Positions 37,559-47,537 of a stretch of 64,000 nt of DNA are shown in pieces. Each line of letters starts with the position of its first letter. Within the stretch, counting starts at the first letter, position 1. Source of the stretch: Bacillota bacterium (GTDB lineage: Bacteria; Bacillota; Clostridia; Lachnospirales; Cellulosilyticaceae); NCBI GenBank assembly GCA_023393125.1, contig JAEWMQ010000024.1, positions 116,907-180,906 of the forward strand. Reading direction: 5' to 3'. The position numbers and the translations under genes were made by a program. Under the pieces are notes generated by a model that had not been told where the DNA came from, did no database searches, and saw only the letters and a program-made list of their open reading frames with translations.

Positions 37559-38826
37559 TTACTTGTATCAAAAATGGATTAATTATTAATCCTAAAACAC
37601 GAATGGAAGAGGTTAATGATCTCTGGATTAAAGAGGGGAAAGTTGTTTATATAGGTAAGGAGTATAGTGAGGAAGCTAATGAAGTCATTGATGCTACAGG
37701 CAAATGGGTGGTACCAGGTTTAATTGACTTACATGTGCACTTTAGAGCACCAGGCTATGAGCATAAAGAAGATATTGAAAGTGGGACTAAAGCAGCAGCT
37801 AAAGGTGGTTTTACAACGGTTTGTTGTATGCCTAATACAAATCCAGTCATTGATAATGAATGCGTTGTAGAATATATCTATTCAATGGCTGCTAAAGCAA
37901 ATGGGGTAAATGTACTCCCATTGGGGGCTATTACTAAAGGCCAACAAGGTGAAACACTTGCAGATATTGGGAAAATGAAAGAGCATGGTATCTGTGCACT
38001 CAGTGAAGACGGTAAAACAGTGATGGATTCAGGCCTTATGAAAAAAGCAATGGCTTATGCAAAGCCATTTAACTTACCAATCTTCTCTCATACAGAAGAT
38101 CGCACTTTAACAGGAGGAGCCATGAATGCTGGTGAAAATGCACAGCTCTTTGGAATCAAAGGTATTCCAAGAGAAGCAGAAGAAATTATTGTAGCAAGAG
38201 ATATCTTACTTGCTAAATATACAGGCACACCACTTCATTTATGCCACATTAGTACAGAAGGCAGCTTAGAGATTATTCGTTTTGCAAAGGCTCAGGGCGT
38301 TAATGTAACAGCAGAAACAGCACCACACTATTTCATTTTAGACGATAGTATTTTAGGAGACTATGACACGAATAAGAAAATGAGCCCACCTCTTCGTACA
38401 ACTAAGGATGTAGAAGCTATGAAACGTGCGATTGTAGATGGGACTATCGATGTTATTGCAACTGATCATGCACCACATCACTATGATGAAAAAAATGTAG
38501 AATTTGAAAAAGCACCTTTTGGTATTGTAGGATTAGAAACCAGTTTTGGTTTAAGCTACACGTACTTAGTAAAAACAGGTCTTATCTCACCAATGGCTTT
38601 AATTGAAAAAATGAGTACAAAACCAGCTGAGATTTTAGGAATTGATAAAGGAGATCTATCAGTAGGAAAAACAGCTGATATCACGGTTCTTGATCCAGAA
38701 GCAACTTACACCATTGATGAAGCAACTTTTGCAGGAAAAAGCAAGAACTCACCATTTATAGGGATGACTGTCCAAGGAGAAGTAAGCCATACCTTAGTGA
38801 GTGGAAAAGTGATTTATCAAAAATAA
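37555..38826 (+). CDS. pyrC: Dihydroorotase
   Basis: This 423-residue class I dihydroorotase cyclises carbamoyl aspartate to dihydroorotate. Zinc ligands His60 and His62 lie in LIDLHVHFRAPGYEHKED. KGGFTTVCCMPNTNP, FSHTED, LHLCHIST and IATDHAPHHYDEK (catalytic Asp and zinc His) are in the expected order. ATG overlaps the pyrB stop (ATGA), implying translational coupling. About 108 bp without a terminator separate it from pyrF. Confidence 0.97.
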   Translation: MITCIKNGLIINPKTRMEEVNDLWIKEGKVVYIGKEYSEEANEVIDATGKWVVPGLIDLHVHFRAPGYEHKEDIESGTKAAAKGGFTTVCCMPNTNPVIDNECVVEYIYSMAAKANGVNVLPLGAITKGQQGETLADIGKMKEHGICALSEDGKTVMDSGLMKKAMAYAKPFNLPIFSHTEDRTLTGGAMNAGENAQLFGIKGIPREAEEIIVARDILLAKYTGTPLHLCHISTEGSLEIIRFAKAQGVNVTAETAPHYFILDDSILGDYDTNKKMSPPLRTTKDVEAMKRAIVDGTIDVIATDHAPHHYDEKNVEFEKAPFGIVGLETSFGLSYTYLVKTGLISPMALIEKMSTKPAEILGIDKGDLSVGKTADITVLDPEATYTIDEATFAGKSKNSPFIGMTVQGEVSHTLVSGKVIYQK

Positions 38827-38934
38827 TTTAAGATTGCAATTTAATGAAAAAATGATAGAATATTTATTAATAATAGTGTATAAAAATTCAAATAAATAGA
38901 TTCTAAAACTAAGAAGTCGAAGGAGCGTAAAAAG

Positions 38935-39849
38935 ATGATTGATCGTTTAATAAGTCAAATAGAAGCTACTCAAAATCCTACAGTGGTGGGGTTAGACCCA
39001 ACTTATGCTATGATTCCTTCCTTTATAAAGGAAGAAATGTTAGAAGCTTATGGTAAAACGCCAAAAGCTGTAGCAGAAATGTTTATCCGCTTTAATAAAG
39101 GTATTTTAGATGAGGTGGCAACGCTTATTCCAGCCGTTAAACCACAAATTGCTATGTATGAACAATACGGCTTAGAAGGTTTAAGAGCTTATATGGAAAC
39201 AGTAGCTTACGCTAAAGAAAAAGGCTTAGTGGTTATTGGAGATATTAAAAGAGGTGATATCGCATCGACAGCAGCTGCTTATGCAGGGCATATCGCAGGT
39301 GTTAAAATTGAAGGTGAACACTTTGACTTATGGCAAGAAGATGCCGTTACGCTTAATCCTTATATGGGATTTGACGGAATTGAACCTTTCATTGCAGCTT
39401 GTAATGAGCAAGATAGAGGATTATTCATCTTAGTAAAAACAAGTAATCCAAGTGGTGTAGAAATTCAAGATCTTATGGTAAATGGCTTACCAGTATATGA
39501 TTATTCAGCTGACTTAGTAAGCAGATGGGGAGAACTTACTATGGGAACTAAAGGCTATAGCCGTATCGGTGCCGTAGTAGGTGCTACATACAAAGAGCAA
39601 GGTATAGAGCTTAGAAAAAGAATGCCACACACTTTCTTCCTAGTACCAGGTTATGGTGCTCAAGGTGGCACAGCAGAAGATTTAAAAGATTACTTTGATA
39701 AAAATGGTTCAGGAATCATTGTTAACTCTTCAAGAGGTATTATTGCAGCTTATCAAAAAGATAAGGAAGTAACAGAAAAAGAATTTGCCATAGCTGCTAA
39801 GAAAGCAGTATTAGCTATGAGAGATGACTTACAAGGAGTGATGCGTTAA
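38935..39849 (+). CDS. pyrF: Orotidine-5'-phosphate decarboxylase, type 2
   Basis: This 304-residue enzyme decarboxylates OMP to UMP, the last step of the pathway. VVGLDPTY opens the barrel, and the catalytic Lys/Asp array is visible in VIGDIKRGDIASTAAAYA. NPYMGFDGIEPF and FFLVPGYGAQGG (phosphate site) follow. The length fits the longer type 2 subfamily. ATG follows GAAGGAGCG. The stop shares one base with the carA start. Confidence 0.95.
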   Translation: MIDRLISQIEATQNPTVVGLDPTYAMIPSFIKEEMLEAYGKTPKAVAEMFIRFNKGILDEVATLIPAVKPQIAMYEQYGLEGLRAYMETVAYAKEKGLVVIGDIKRGDIASTAAAYAGHIAGVKIEGEHFDLWQEDAVTLNPYMGFDGIEPFIAACNEQDRGLFILVKTSNPSGVEIQDLMVNGLPVYDYSADLVSRWGELTMGTKGYSRIGAVVGATYKEQGIELRKRMPHTFFLVPGYGAQGGTAEDLKDYFDKNGSGIIVNSSRGIIAAYQKDKEVTEKEFAIAAKKAVLAMRDDLQGVMR

Positions 39850-40916
39850 TGAAAGCTCAATTAATTTTAGAAAATGGGATGATCTTCGAAGGTAAGGCCT
39901 TCGGATACCTTAAAGAAACAATCGGAGAAGTCGTATTTAATACAGGTATGACAGGTTATCAAGAAATCTTAACAGACCCATCTTACTATGGACAAATGGT
40001 AGTGATGACTTATCCACTTATCGGAAACTACGGTATTAACCTTGAAGATATGGAAAGTAGCAAATCTCATGTACGTGCTTTAATCGTAAGAGAAAAAAGT
40101 GACTACCCAAATAACTTTAGATGTGAACTTACTTTAGATGGTTACTTAAAATCACAAAAAGTAATCGGACTTGAAGGTATTGATACAAGAGCTTTAACAA
40201 GAGTGTTAAGAGATCATGGTACGATGCGCGCTATCATTGCTGTAAGAGAACTTACACCAAGTCAAATCAAGCTTAAAATAGATGCTTTTAATAACCAAAT
40301 GGCTGTTTCAGAAGTAACAACTAAAGAAACCTATGTGATTGAAGGAAATAAAACACATATCGCTGTGATTGACTGTGGTATTAAAAGTAATATTCTTCGC
40401 TCTTTTGAAGCAAGAGGCTGCAAGCTTTCAGTTTTCCCAGCTTCAGCAAAACCTGAAGAAATCTTAGCAGTTAATCCAGATGGAATCTTCTTATCAAATG
40501 GTCCAGCTGACCCTAAAGATGTACCAGAAACAGTAGCCACAGTTAAAGCTTTAATCGGTAAAAAACCTATTACAGCCATCTGTCTTGGACACCAATTACT
40601 TTGCTTAGCTCTCGGCGGTAATACAGCAAAACTTAAATTTGGTCACCATGGTTGTAACCACCCAGTTAAGGACTTTATTACGAATCGTGTTTACATTACT
40701 TCTCAAAACCATAACTACTATGTAGAAACACTTCCAGAAGGTGCAGTAGTGACTCATACAAATATGAATGACCAAACAGTAGAAGGAATGTATTTTAAAG
40801 ATTTAAATATTTACAGTGTTCAGTTCCATCCAGAAGCATGTCCAGGACCAACAGATACAGCACACATTTTCGACGAATTTATCACTGTTATGCAAGGAGG
40901 AAAATTAAATGCCTAG
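39849..40916 (+). CDS. carA: Carbamoyl-phosphate synthase small (glutaminase) subunit
   Basis: This 355-residue class I amidotransferase supplies ammonia from glutamine to CarB. The N-terminal CarA domain begins KAQLILENGMIFEGKAFGY. The glutaminase domain has the nucleophile Cys in ICLGHQLLCLALGG and the catalytic His/Glu in VQFHPEACPGPTD. Start and stop overlap neighbouring genes by one and eight bases. In Firmicutes this pyrimidine-linked copy is often called pyrAA. Confidence 0.97.
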   Translation: MKAQLILENGMIFEGKAFGYLKETIGEVVFNTGMTGYQEILTDPSYYGQMVVMTYPLIGNYGINLEDMESSKSHVRALIVREKSDYPNNFRCELTLDGYLKSQKVIGLEGIDTRALTRVLRDHGTMRAIIAVRELTPSQIKLKIDAFNNQMAVSEVTTKETYVIEGNKTHIAVIDCGIKSNILRSFEARGCKLSVFPASAKPEEILAVNPDGIFLSNGPADPKDVPETVATVKALIGKKPITAICLGHQLLCLALGGNTAKLKFGHHGCNHPVKDFITNRVYITSQNHNYYVETLPEGAVVTHTNMNDQTVEGMYFKDLNIYSVQFHPEACPGPTDTAHIFDEFITVMQGGKLNA

Positions 40917-43900
40917 AGATATGAGCATCAAAAAAGTATTAGTTATAGGATCAGGTCCTATTGTTATAGGTCAAGCAGCTGAATTCGATTATTCAGGAAC
41001 ACAAGCTTGCCAAGCTATTCGTGAAGAAGGTATTGAAGTAGTCCTTGTCAATAGTAACCCAGCTACTATTATGACAGATGAAGAAATAGCAGATAAAATT
41101 TACATCGAACCACTAACTATAGAGTTCTTAGAAAAAGTTATTGCTAAAGAAAGACCAGATAGCATTTTAGCAGGTGTAGGTGGTCAGACGGCTCTTAACT
41201 TAGCTGTAGAATTAAATGATAAAGGTATTTTAGATAAATATAATGTACGTGTTATTGGTACACAAATTTCAGCTATCAAAGAAGGGGAAGACCGTGAACT
41301 CTTTAGAGCCCTTATGAAGCGTATTAACCAACCATGTATTGAAAGTGAAATTGTAGAAACAGTAGAAGCAGCTGTAGCTTTCTCAAGAAAAATTGGTTAC
41401 CCAGTAGTTGTTAGACCAGCTTATACATTAGGTGGTACAGGTGGCGGTATTGCAGAAACAGAAGAAGAACTCCGCGAAATCTGTGCAAGCGGTCTTCATC
41501 TTTCTCGTGTACACCAAGTACTTATTGAAAAATGTATCAAAGGTTGGAAAGAAATTGAATACGAGGTAATGCGTGATAACTTTGGTACAGCTATTACTGT
41601 ATGTAACATGGAAAATATTGACCCAGTTGGTATTCACACAGGAGATAGTATTGTAGTAGCACCTTCTCAAACACTTTCAGATAGAGAATATCAGATGCTA
41701 CGTCGTGCATCACTTGATATTATTTCAGCTTGTGATATTAGAGGAGGTTGTAACGTACAACTTGCCCTTCATCCAGATAGTTTTGAGTATGCTGTTATCG
41801 AGATTAACCCACGTGTAAGCCGTTCTTCAGCTCTAGCTTCTAAAGCAACAGGTTATCCAATTGCAAGAGTATCAGCTAAAATTGCGCTTGGTTATGGCCT
41901 TGATGAAATTCCAAACACTGTAACAGGTAAAACTTATGCTTGTTTCGAACCAACACTTGACTATGTGGTATGTAAAATACCAAAATGGCCATTTGATAAA
42001 TTCTACACAGCTAAGCGTACACTTGGTACTAAGATGATGGCAACAGGTGAAATCATGTCCATCGGTAACAACTTTGAAAGTGCCTTCTTAAAAGGTCTTC
42101 GCTCACTTGAAATTGGTAAATTTAGCTTTAAACATAAAAAGCTTGAAGAGTGCAGCTTAGATGAACTAAAAGAAAAAGTGATCACAGCAGATGATGAAAG
42201 AATCTTTGCTTTAGCTGAAATGCTTCGTCGTCATTATAGAAAAGAACAAGTATGTAAAATTACAGGCATGGACATTTTCTTCGTAGAAAAATTCCACTGG
42301 ATTGTAGAGCAAGAAGAGCTTCTTTCTGAAATGAACTTTGATGAGCTAACACCAAAATACTTACGTAAGCTTAAGAAAAGAGGCTTCTCAGATAAAGCCA
42401 TTGCAGATTTAATTGGTGTAAGTGAAGATGATATTCGTGAAGTTCGTTTTAAATGGAACATCGTACCTGTTTACAAAATGGTTGATACTTGTGGTGGAGA
42501 GTTTGAAGCAGAATCACCATATTACTATTCAACTTATGATGAAGTAGACGAAGTGGAAGTATCTGATAAACAAAAAGTCATGGTTATCGGTTCAGGCCCA
42601 ATTCGTATCGGTCAAGGGATTGAGTTCGATTACTGCTCTGTTCATGCAATTATGGCTCTTAAGAAAAAAGGGATTGAAACAATCATTGTTAACAATAACC
42701 CAGAAACAGTAAGTACAGACTTTAATACATCAGATAAGCTTTACTTTGAACCATTAACAGATGAAGATTTCTACCACATTTACCTAAAAGAAAAACCAAT
42801 GGGTGTCATCCTTCAATTTGGTGGTCAAACAGCTATTAAACTAGCTAAGTTCTGTGAAAAAATGAATATCCCTGTACTTGGTACACATCCAAAGCACATG
42901 GATGAAGCAGAAGATAGAGAAAAATTCGATGAAATCTTAGAAAAACTTCACATCAAACGTCCAAAAGGAAAAGCGATTTGGTCAGTTGAAGAAGGCCTTA
43001 AAGTAGCAGAAGAATTAGAGTATCCAGTGCTTGTACGTCCTTCATATGTACTTGGTGGTCAAGGGATGGAAATCACTTATGAAGCACACCAATTAGAAAG
43101 ATACCTCATCAATGCATTTGATAGAGACCCAGAAAACCCAGTGCTCATCGACCGTTATCTAATGGGACGTGAAATTGAAGTAGATGCCCTTTCAGATGGT
43201 GAAAACATCCTTATTCCAGGGATCATGGAACACTTAGAAAGAGCAGGTATTCACTCAGGAGATAGTACAACACTTTATCCAAGTGTGAATATTCCAGATC
43301 ATATTAAAGAAAAAATCATTACATGTACACAAATGCTTGCTAAAGAGCTTAAAGTGCTTGGTATGATTAACATCCAATATATTGAATACAAAAATGACTT
43401 ATATATTATTGAGGTTAATCCACGTTCTAGCCGTACAGTACCTTACATCTCTAAGGTAACAGGTGTACCAATTATTGACCTTGCTGTAGAGGCAATGCTT
43501 GGTAAGAAAATTACAGACCTTGGTTATGGCACAGGACTTTACCCAGAACCAAAAGACTTCTATGCAGTTAAAGTACCAGTATTCTCAACAGAAAAATTAC
43601 CAAGAGTAGAAGTTAGCCTTGGACCAGAAATGAAGTCAACAGGAGAAGTACTTGGTGTAGGAAAAACAGTAGAAGAAGCACTTTACAAAGGCTTTATTGC
43701 AGCAGGTAAATCTCTTCCAATGCAAGGTGGTACTATCTTTGCAACGGTTCAGAAATACGATCAAGATGAGTTTGTAGAAATTGCAAAACGCTTTGCTAGC
43801 ATGGGATACAAATTCGTAGCTACAGAAGGTACAGCTAAGAAATTACAAGAAAACGGCATTGATGCTAGAGTGGTAGAAAAATTATCACCAGTAAAAGGTC

Positions 43901-44154
43901 ATAAATTTGTAGAAGAGACAGATGAAATCTTTAAACTCCTTAGAAGTGGTGAGATTGACCTTGTGGTGAATACACCTACTAAAGGAAATGACTCTAAACG
44001 TGACGGTTTCAAAATCAGACGTTTAGCCATTGAATCCTCTATCCAAATCTTAACTTCATTAGATACAGTAAGAGCTTTAGCAGATATTGTAGCTAAACAA
44101 ATGACTATAGAGCAAACAGATATCTATGATATGGGAGTAAGTCGTCATGAGTAA
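40909..44154 (+). CDS. carB: Carbamoyl-phosphate synthase large subunit
   Basis: This 1081-residue protein makes carbamoyl phosphate from bicarbonate, ammonia and two ATP. Two homologous ATP-grasp halves are evident: VLVIGSGPIVIGQAAEFDYS near the N terminus and VMVIGSGPIRIGQGIEFDYC near residue 560. RPAYTLGGTGGG and RPSYVLGGQGME occur in the respective halves. The C-terminal MGS-like allosteric domain (about 940-1081) includes FVATEGTAKKLQENGI. The ribosome binding site CAAGGAGGAAA lies inside carA. Confidence 0.98.
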   Translation: MPRDMSIKKVLVIGSGPIVIGQAAEFDYSGTQACQAIREEGIEVVLVNSNPATIMTDEEIADKIYIEPLTIEFLEKVIAKERPDSILAGVGGQTALNLAVELNDKGILDKYNVRVIGTQISAIKEGEDRELFRALMKRINQPCIESEIVETVEAAVAFSRKIGYPVVVRPAYTLGGTGGGIAETEEELREICASGLHLSRVHQVLIEKCIKGWKEIEYEVMRDNFGTAITVCNMENIDPVGIHTGDSIVVAPSQTLSDREYQMLRRASLDIISACDIRGGCNVQLALHPDSFEYAVIEINPRVSRSSALASKATGYPIARVSAKIALGYGLDEIPNTVTGKTYACFEPTLDYVVCKIPKWPFDKFYTAKRTLGTKMMATGEIMSIGNNFESAFLKGLRSLEIGKFSFKHKKLEECSLDELKEKVITADDERIFALAEMLRRHYRKEQVCKITGMDIFFVEKFHWIVEQEELLSEMNFDELTPKYLRKLKKRGFSDKAIADLIGVSEDDIREVRFKWNIVPVYKMVDTCGGEFEAESPYYYSTYDEVDEVEVSDKQKVMVIGSGPIRIGQGIEFDYCSVHAIMALKKKGIETIIVNNNPETVSTDFNTSDKLYFEPLTDEDFYHIYLKEKPMGVILQFGGQTAIKLAKFCEKMNIPVLGTHPKHMDEAEDREKFDEILEKLHIKRPKGKAIWSVEEGLKVAEELEYPVLVRPSYVLGGQGMEITYEAHQLERYLINAFDRDPENPVLIDRYLMGREIEVDALSDGENILIPGIMEHLERAGIHSGDSTTLYPSVNIPDHIKEKIITCTQMLAKELKVLGMINIQYIEYKNDLYIIEVNPRSSRTVPYISKVTGVPIIDLAVEAMLGKKITDLGYGTGLYPEPKDFYAVKVPVFSTEKLPRVEVSLGPEMKSTGEVLGVGKTVEEALYKGFIAAGKSLPMQGGTIFATVQKYDQDEFVEIAKRFASMGYKFVATEGTAKKLQENGIDARVVEKLSPVKGHKFVEETDEIFKLLRSGEIDLVVNTPTKGNDSKRDGFKIRRLAIESSIQILTSLDTVRALADIVAKQMTIEQTDIYDMGVSRHE

Positions 44155-44914
44155 ACAAGTTGTAAATGGAAAAATCATAGGGCAAGGTGAAATTGCCCCT
44201 ATGATTTTCAAAATGATTATAGAAGCACCAGAAGTAGCTAAAAATGCAAACTGTGGACAGTTCGTTAACGTTTATCCAGCATCTAAAAGTACTTTACTGC
44301 CTAGACCAATCAGTATTTGTGAAATTGGTGAAACGACCATTACACTTGTATATGGTGTAGTAGGAGAAGGTACAAAAGAGTTTGCGAGGCTCACAACAGG
44401 AGATACTATTCGTATCAGTAGTGCACTTGGGAACGGGTATAACGTACAAGACGCACCTGTTTCTGTTTTAGTAGGTGGCGGTATCGGTGTACCACCATTA
44501 GTAGAACTTGCTAAACATATCCCAGGTGAAAAGATCGCTGTGTTAGGTTTTAGAGATGAGCCTTTCTTAGTAAAGGAACTAGAAAACTTAGGCGTAAAAG
44601 TATATGTTGCTACAGATAGTGGAAAAGTAGGCTTTAAAGGAAATGTTATTGAACTTATTAAAGCTGAAGGCATTAAAGGCGATTATTTCTATAGCTGTGG
44701 ACCTAAAGTCATGCTGAAAGCATTAGCAGCTTATTGTGCTGAAGTTAATATACCTATTCAAGTTTCTCTTGAAGAACGTATGGGCTGTGGTTATGGTGCA
44801 TGTGTAGGGTGTGTTTGTAAAACAAAAGTGAGTACAGAAAAAGGCTTTGAACATAAAAAAGTGTGTAAAGATGGTCCTGTTTTCTTAGGAAGCGAGGTGA
44901 AGTGGGATGAGTAA
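44147..44914 (+). CDS. pyrK: Dihydroorotate dehydrogenase electron-transfer subunit PyrK
   Basis: This 255-residue protein carries FAD and a [2Fe-2S] cluster and passes electrons from PyrD to NAD+. A ferredoxin-reductase-like FAD domain (LLPRPISICEIG) is followed by an NAD domain (VLVGGGIGVPPLVEL). The cluster Cys cluster is in RMGCGYGACVGCVCKT, with a further Cys downstream (KKVCKDGP). It overlaps carB and pyrD by eight bases on each side, so strict co-expression is expected. Confidence 0.96.
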   Translation: MSKQVVNGKIIGQGEIAPMIFKMIIEAPEVAKNANCGQFVNVYPASKSTLLPRPISICEIGETTITLVYGVVGEGTKEFARLTTGDTIRISSALGNGYNVQDAPVSVLVGGGIGVPPLVELAKHIPGEKIAVLGFRDEPFLVKELENLGVKVYVATDSGKVGFKGNVIELIKAEGIKGDYFYSCGPKVMLKALAAYCAEVNIPIQVSLEERMGCGYGACVGCVCKTKVSTEKGFEHKKVCKDGPVFLGSEVKWDE

Positions 44915-45854
44915 TCTAACAAAGATTGATCAAATGGCAGTAGATAAAGGCATTGACCTAAGTGTTAACCTTGCAGGCGTCACCCTTAAAAATCCTATCA
45001 CAACAGCTTCAGGAACTTTCTCACCTCATGAGAGTAGCGAGTTTTATGATTTAAGTGAACTAGGGGCCATGATTACCAAAGGGATTGCAAGTACACCTTG
45101 GGATGGCAATCCAGTACCTAGAATTGCAGAAACTTATGGTGGGATGATTAATGCCGTAGGTCTTCAAAATCCAGGAGTAGACTATTACATTGAACATGAA
45201 TTACCTTTTGCGAGGCAGTTTGATACAAAGATTATTGCAAACGTAGCAGGACATAGCATCACTGAGTACTGCAGCGTTGTAGAACGCTTAAATGAAACAG
45301 ATGTAGATATGCTAGAGGTTAATATTTCTTGTCCTAATGTGAAAGAAGGCGGTATTGGTTTTGGGACTTCTTGTGATATGGCTTCAAAAGTTACAAGAGA
45401 AGTGAAACGTCTGACTAACAAGCCAATTATTATTAAATTAACACCTAATGTAACAGATATTGCTTCCATTGCGCAGTCAGTAGAAGCAGAAGGTGCAGAT
45501 GCTGTTTCTCTTATTAATACCTTATTAGGGATGAGAATCGATGTTCATCGTAAACGTCCAGTGATTGCTAACAAAATGGGTGGTTTTTCTGGTCCAGCGG
45601 TTAAACCTGTGGCTGTGAGAATGGTTTACCAAGTAAGAAGAGCAGTTAATATTCCAATCATTGGGCTTGGTGGCATTATGACAGGAGAAGATGTTGTAGA
45701 ATTCCTTATGGCAGGAGCAGATGCGATTTCTGTAGGGACAGCGGCTTTTGCGAATCCAACAGCACCTATTGATATTAAGAGAGAGCTTATTGAATATATG
45801 GAACGTTATGGTTTTAAAAACTTACAAGAAATTAGAGATGCTTTTCAAGGATAA
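44907..45854 (+). CDS. pyrD: Dihydroorotate dehydrogenase, class 1B catalytic subunit
   Basis: This 315-residue FMN barrel oxidises dihydroorotate to orotate and pairs with PyrK as the NAD-linked 1B enzyme. NPITTASGTFSP, GMINAVGLQNPGVDYYI, EVNISCPNVKEGG (with the catalytic Cys) and IIGLGGIMTGEDVVEFLMAGA (FMN phosphate site) are in family order. It overlaps pyrK by eight bases. A hairpin follows before pyrE. Confidence 0.96.
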   Translation: MSNLTKIDQMAVDKGIDLSVNLAGVTLKNPITTASGTFSPHESSEFYDLSELGAMITKGIASTPWDGNPVPRIAETYGGMINAVGLQNPGVDYYIEHELPFARQFDTKIIANVAGHSITEYCSVVERLNETDVDMLEVNISCPNVKEGGIGFGTSCDMASKVTREVKRLTNKPIIIKLTPNVTDIASIAQSVEAEGADAVSLINTLLGMRIDVHRKRPVIANKMGGFSGPAVKPVAVRMVYQVRRAVNIPIIGLGGIMTGEDVVEFLMAGADAISVGTAAFANPTAPIDIKRELIEYMERYGFKNLQEIRDAFQG

Positions 45855-45863
45855 AAAAGCGTG

Positions 45864-45894
45864 GGAAGGGGAGGTGACTCTCCTTTCTTTTTAA
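45864..45894 (+). terminator. Hairpin between pyrD and pyrE
   Basis: GGAAGGGGAG pairs with CTCTCCTTTC (two G-T pairs, GTGA loop), followed by Ts. It may be a partial terminator lowering pyrE expression, since pyrE has no clear promoter of its own. Confidence 0.6.
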
Positions 45895-45974
45895 ACAGAG
45901 ATTCGTTTTAAAGCTAATAACTAGTAGTAAAAAATTAATATAAAGAAAAAATAATAATTGAAGGGATGAAGAAA

Positions 45975-46646
45975 ATGAGCTATAAAAAAGAGTTTATCGA
46001 ATTTATGGTAAGATCAGGGGTATTAACTTTTGGAGATTTCACCACTAAAAGTGGTCGTAAAACACCTTACTTCGTGAATACTGGAAACTATAAAACAGGT
46101 TCACAAGCAGCTAGACTTGGTGAGTTCTATGCTAAAAGCATTATGGAAAATGGTAAAGGGGATGTAGATGCTCTTTTTGGACCAGCTTATAAAGGGATTC
46201 CATTATCAGTAGCAACAGCTATTGCTTTATCAAATGAATTCGATAAAGATCTTAATTACTGCTTCAATAGAAAAGAAGAAAAAGACCACGGCGAAGGTGG
46301 TTCTATGGTAGGTTATAAACTTCAAGATGGAGATAAAGTACTTATCGTTGAAGACGTTATCACAGCAGGAACAGCAGTGAGAGAAGTATTCCCAATCCTT
46401 AAAGGGGCTGCAGATGTACAAATCGAAGGTCTTATTATCTCTGTAGACCGTATGGAAAGAGGCCAAGGTGATAAAACAGCTATTCAAGAAATTGAAGCAG
46501 AATTTGGCATTAAAACATATCCAATCGTTACGGTAAGAGAGATTATTGATACAATTCACAATGTAGAGATTGATGGAAAAGTATATATTGATGATGAAAT
46601 GAAAGCAAGAATGGAAGCATATTTAGCTGAGTATTGTGTGAAATAG
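45975..46646 (+). CDS. pyrE: Orotate phosphoribosyltransferase
   Basis: This 223-residue enzyme joins orotate to PRPP giving OMP. KSGRKTPYFVNTG, FGPAYKGIPLSVATA, the flexible-loop NRKEEKDHGEGG and the PRPP motif KVLIVEDVITAGTAVRE are all present. ATG at 45975 is chosen because AAGGGA lies eight bases upstream; the ATG three codons earlier lies on that site. It completes a UMP pathway encoded in one 10-kb cluster. Confidence 0.96.
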   Translation: MSYKKEFIEFMVRSGVLTFGDFTTKSGRKTPYFVNTGNYKTGSQAARLGEFYAKSIMENGKGDVDALFGPAYKGIPLSVATAIALSNEFDKDLNYCFNRKEEKDHGEGGSMVGYKLQDGDKVLIVEDVITAGTAVREVFPILKGAADVQIEGLIISVDRMERGQGDKTAIQEIEAEFGIKTYPIVTVREIIDTIHNVEIDGKVYIDDEMKARMEAYLAEYCVK

Positions 46647-46662
46647 TATAGTGAGATAGAAG

Positions 46663-46706
46663 CGAATGATTTAGTTTTGTAGGAGACTAAATCATTCGTT
46701 TTTTAT
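46663..46706 (+). terminator. Terminator of the pyr gene cluster
   Basis: CGAATGATTTAGT pairs perfectly with ACTAAATCATTCG (13 bp), followed by TTTTTT. Confidence 0.9.
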
Positions 46707-46819
46707 ATTGAAATATTTAGTAATTTGACTAGAGAATTACAGAAGAACGTAAATGTAAAATAAAGTATATTTAGAATAGAATAATTAGTTAGACATTTAA
46801 TATCAAATAGTAACTATTA

Positions 46820-46847
46820 TTTACAAAAAAATGTACTATGGTATAAT
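46820..46847 (+). promoter_or_regulatory. Promoter for the ECF S-component-like gene
   Basis: TTTACA (46820-46825), a 16-bp spacer and a perfect TATAAT (46842-46847). About 65 bases of AT-rich leader follow before the start codon; no recognised riboswitch is visible there. Confidence 0.65.
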
Positions 46848-46914
46848 AATATCAAAATATAATAATATTATGACATCAAATCAATATGAGAAAAATAAGG
46901 AGGGAGAAAAATGA

Positions 46915-47481
46915 ATGGAACTATCAACTAAGCAGATTACTCAGACAGCATTATTATTAGCTATTTGTATAGCAAGTCAATTAATGAAAAATGTTTCTGT
47001 ATACATAACAGGATCAATTATTAATATGACGATTATATTAGCAGTATTACTGATTGGATTGAGTAGTGGAATTCTTTTATCAGTAATATCACCACTAACA
47101 GCTTTTTGGATTGCACCTTCTCCAATTACAATGGGGATTCCTTTTATTATACCGTGTATTATGATAGGAAATATTTTATTGGTATTAGGAGTTTGGGTAT
47201 TTCAAAGAAAACGATTAACAACAAAGACAACTATTAGATTAGCTATAGGAATGGGACTTGGAGCAATTGCAAAAGCAACTTTTATGGGAGTATCCATTGT
47301 AATGATTTTATTACCACTATATAGTGGCAACATTGGCGTTCCCGAACAAAAGTTAAATGTTTTATTGCAGACAGCTCAAGTAACATTTTCTATAACACAG
47401 TTGATTACCGCTATTATCGGATGTGTTATTAGTTATATAGTTTGGTCAAGAATTAAGAGTGCAGTTGAGTTTGAAAACTAA
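46915..47481 (+). CDS. Membrane protein, likely ECF transporter S component
   Basis: This 188-residue, very hydrophobic protein has about six membrane helices. TQTALLLAICIASQLMKN at the N terminus, the NMTIILAVLLIGL segment and a GxxxKA-like helix (GAIAKATFMG) resemble substrate-binding S components of energy-coupling-factor vitamin transporters. The substrate cannot be read, and no EcfA/EcfT genes are nearby, as is normal for group II systems. ATG is at 46915, after GGAGGGAG; an ATG four bases earlier runs into a stop. Confidence 0.65.
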   Translation: MELSTKQITQTALLLAICIASQLMKNVSVYITGSIINMTIILAVLLIGLSSGILLSVISPLTAFWIAPSPITMGIPFIIPCIMIGNILLVLGVWVFQRKRLTTKTTIRLAIGMGLGAIAKATFMGVSIVMILLPLYSGNIGVPEQKLNVLLQTAQVTFSITQLITAIIGCVISYIVWSRIKSAVEFEN

Positions 47482-47537
47482 TAATTCTGTTGAAGACACA
47501 AGATTATAGGGAAAAAAGAGAAAAGGAGAATATAACA

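Noticed and set aside
44272..44673. 133-codon minus-strand frame inside pyrK
   Set aside because: It lies wholly antisense to a confidently identified gene and has no recognisable domain.
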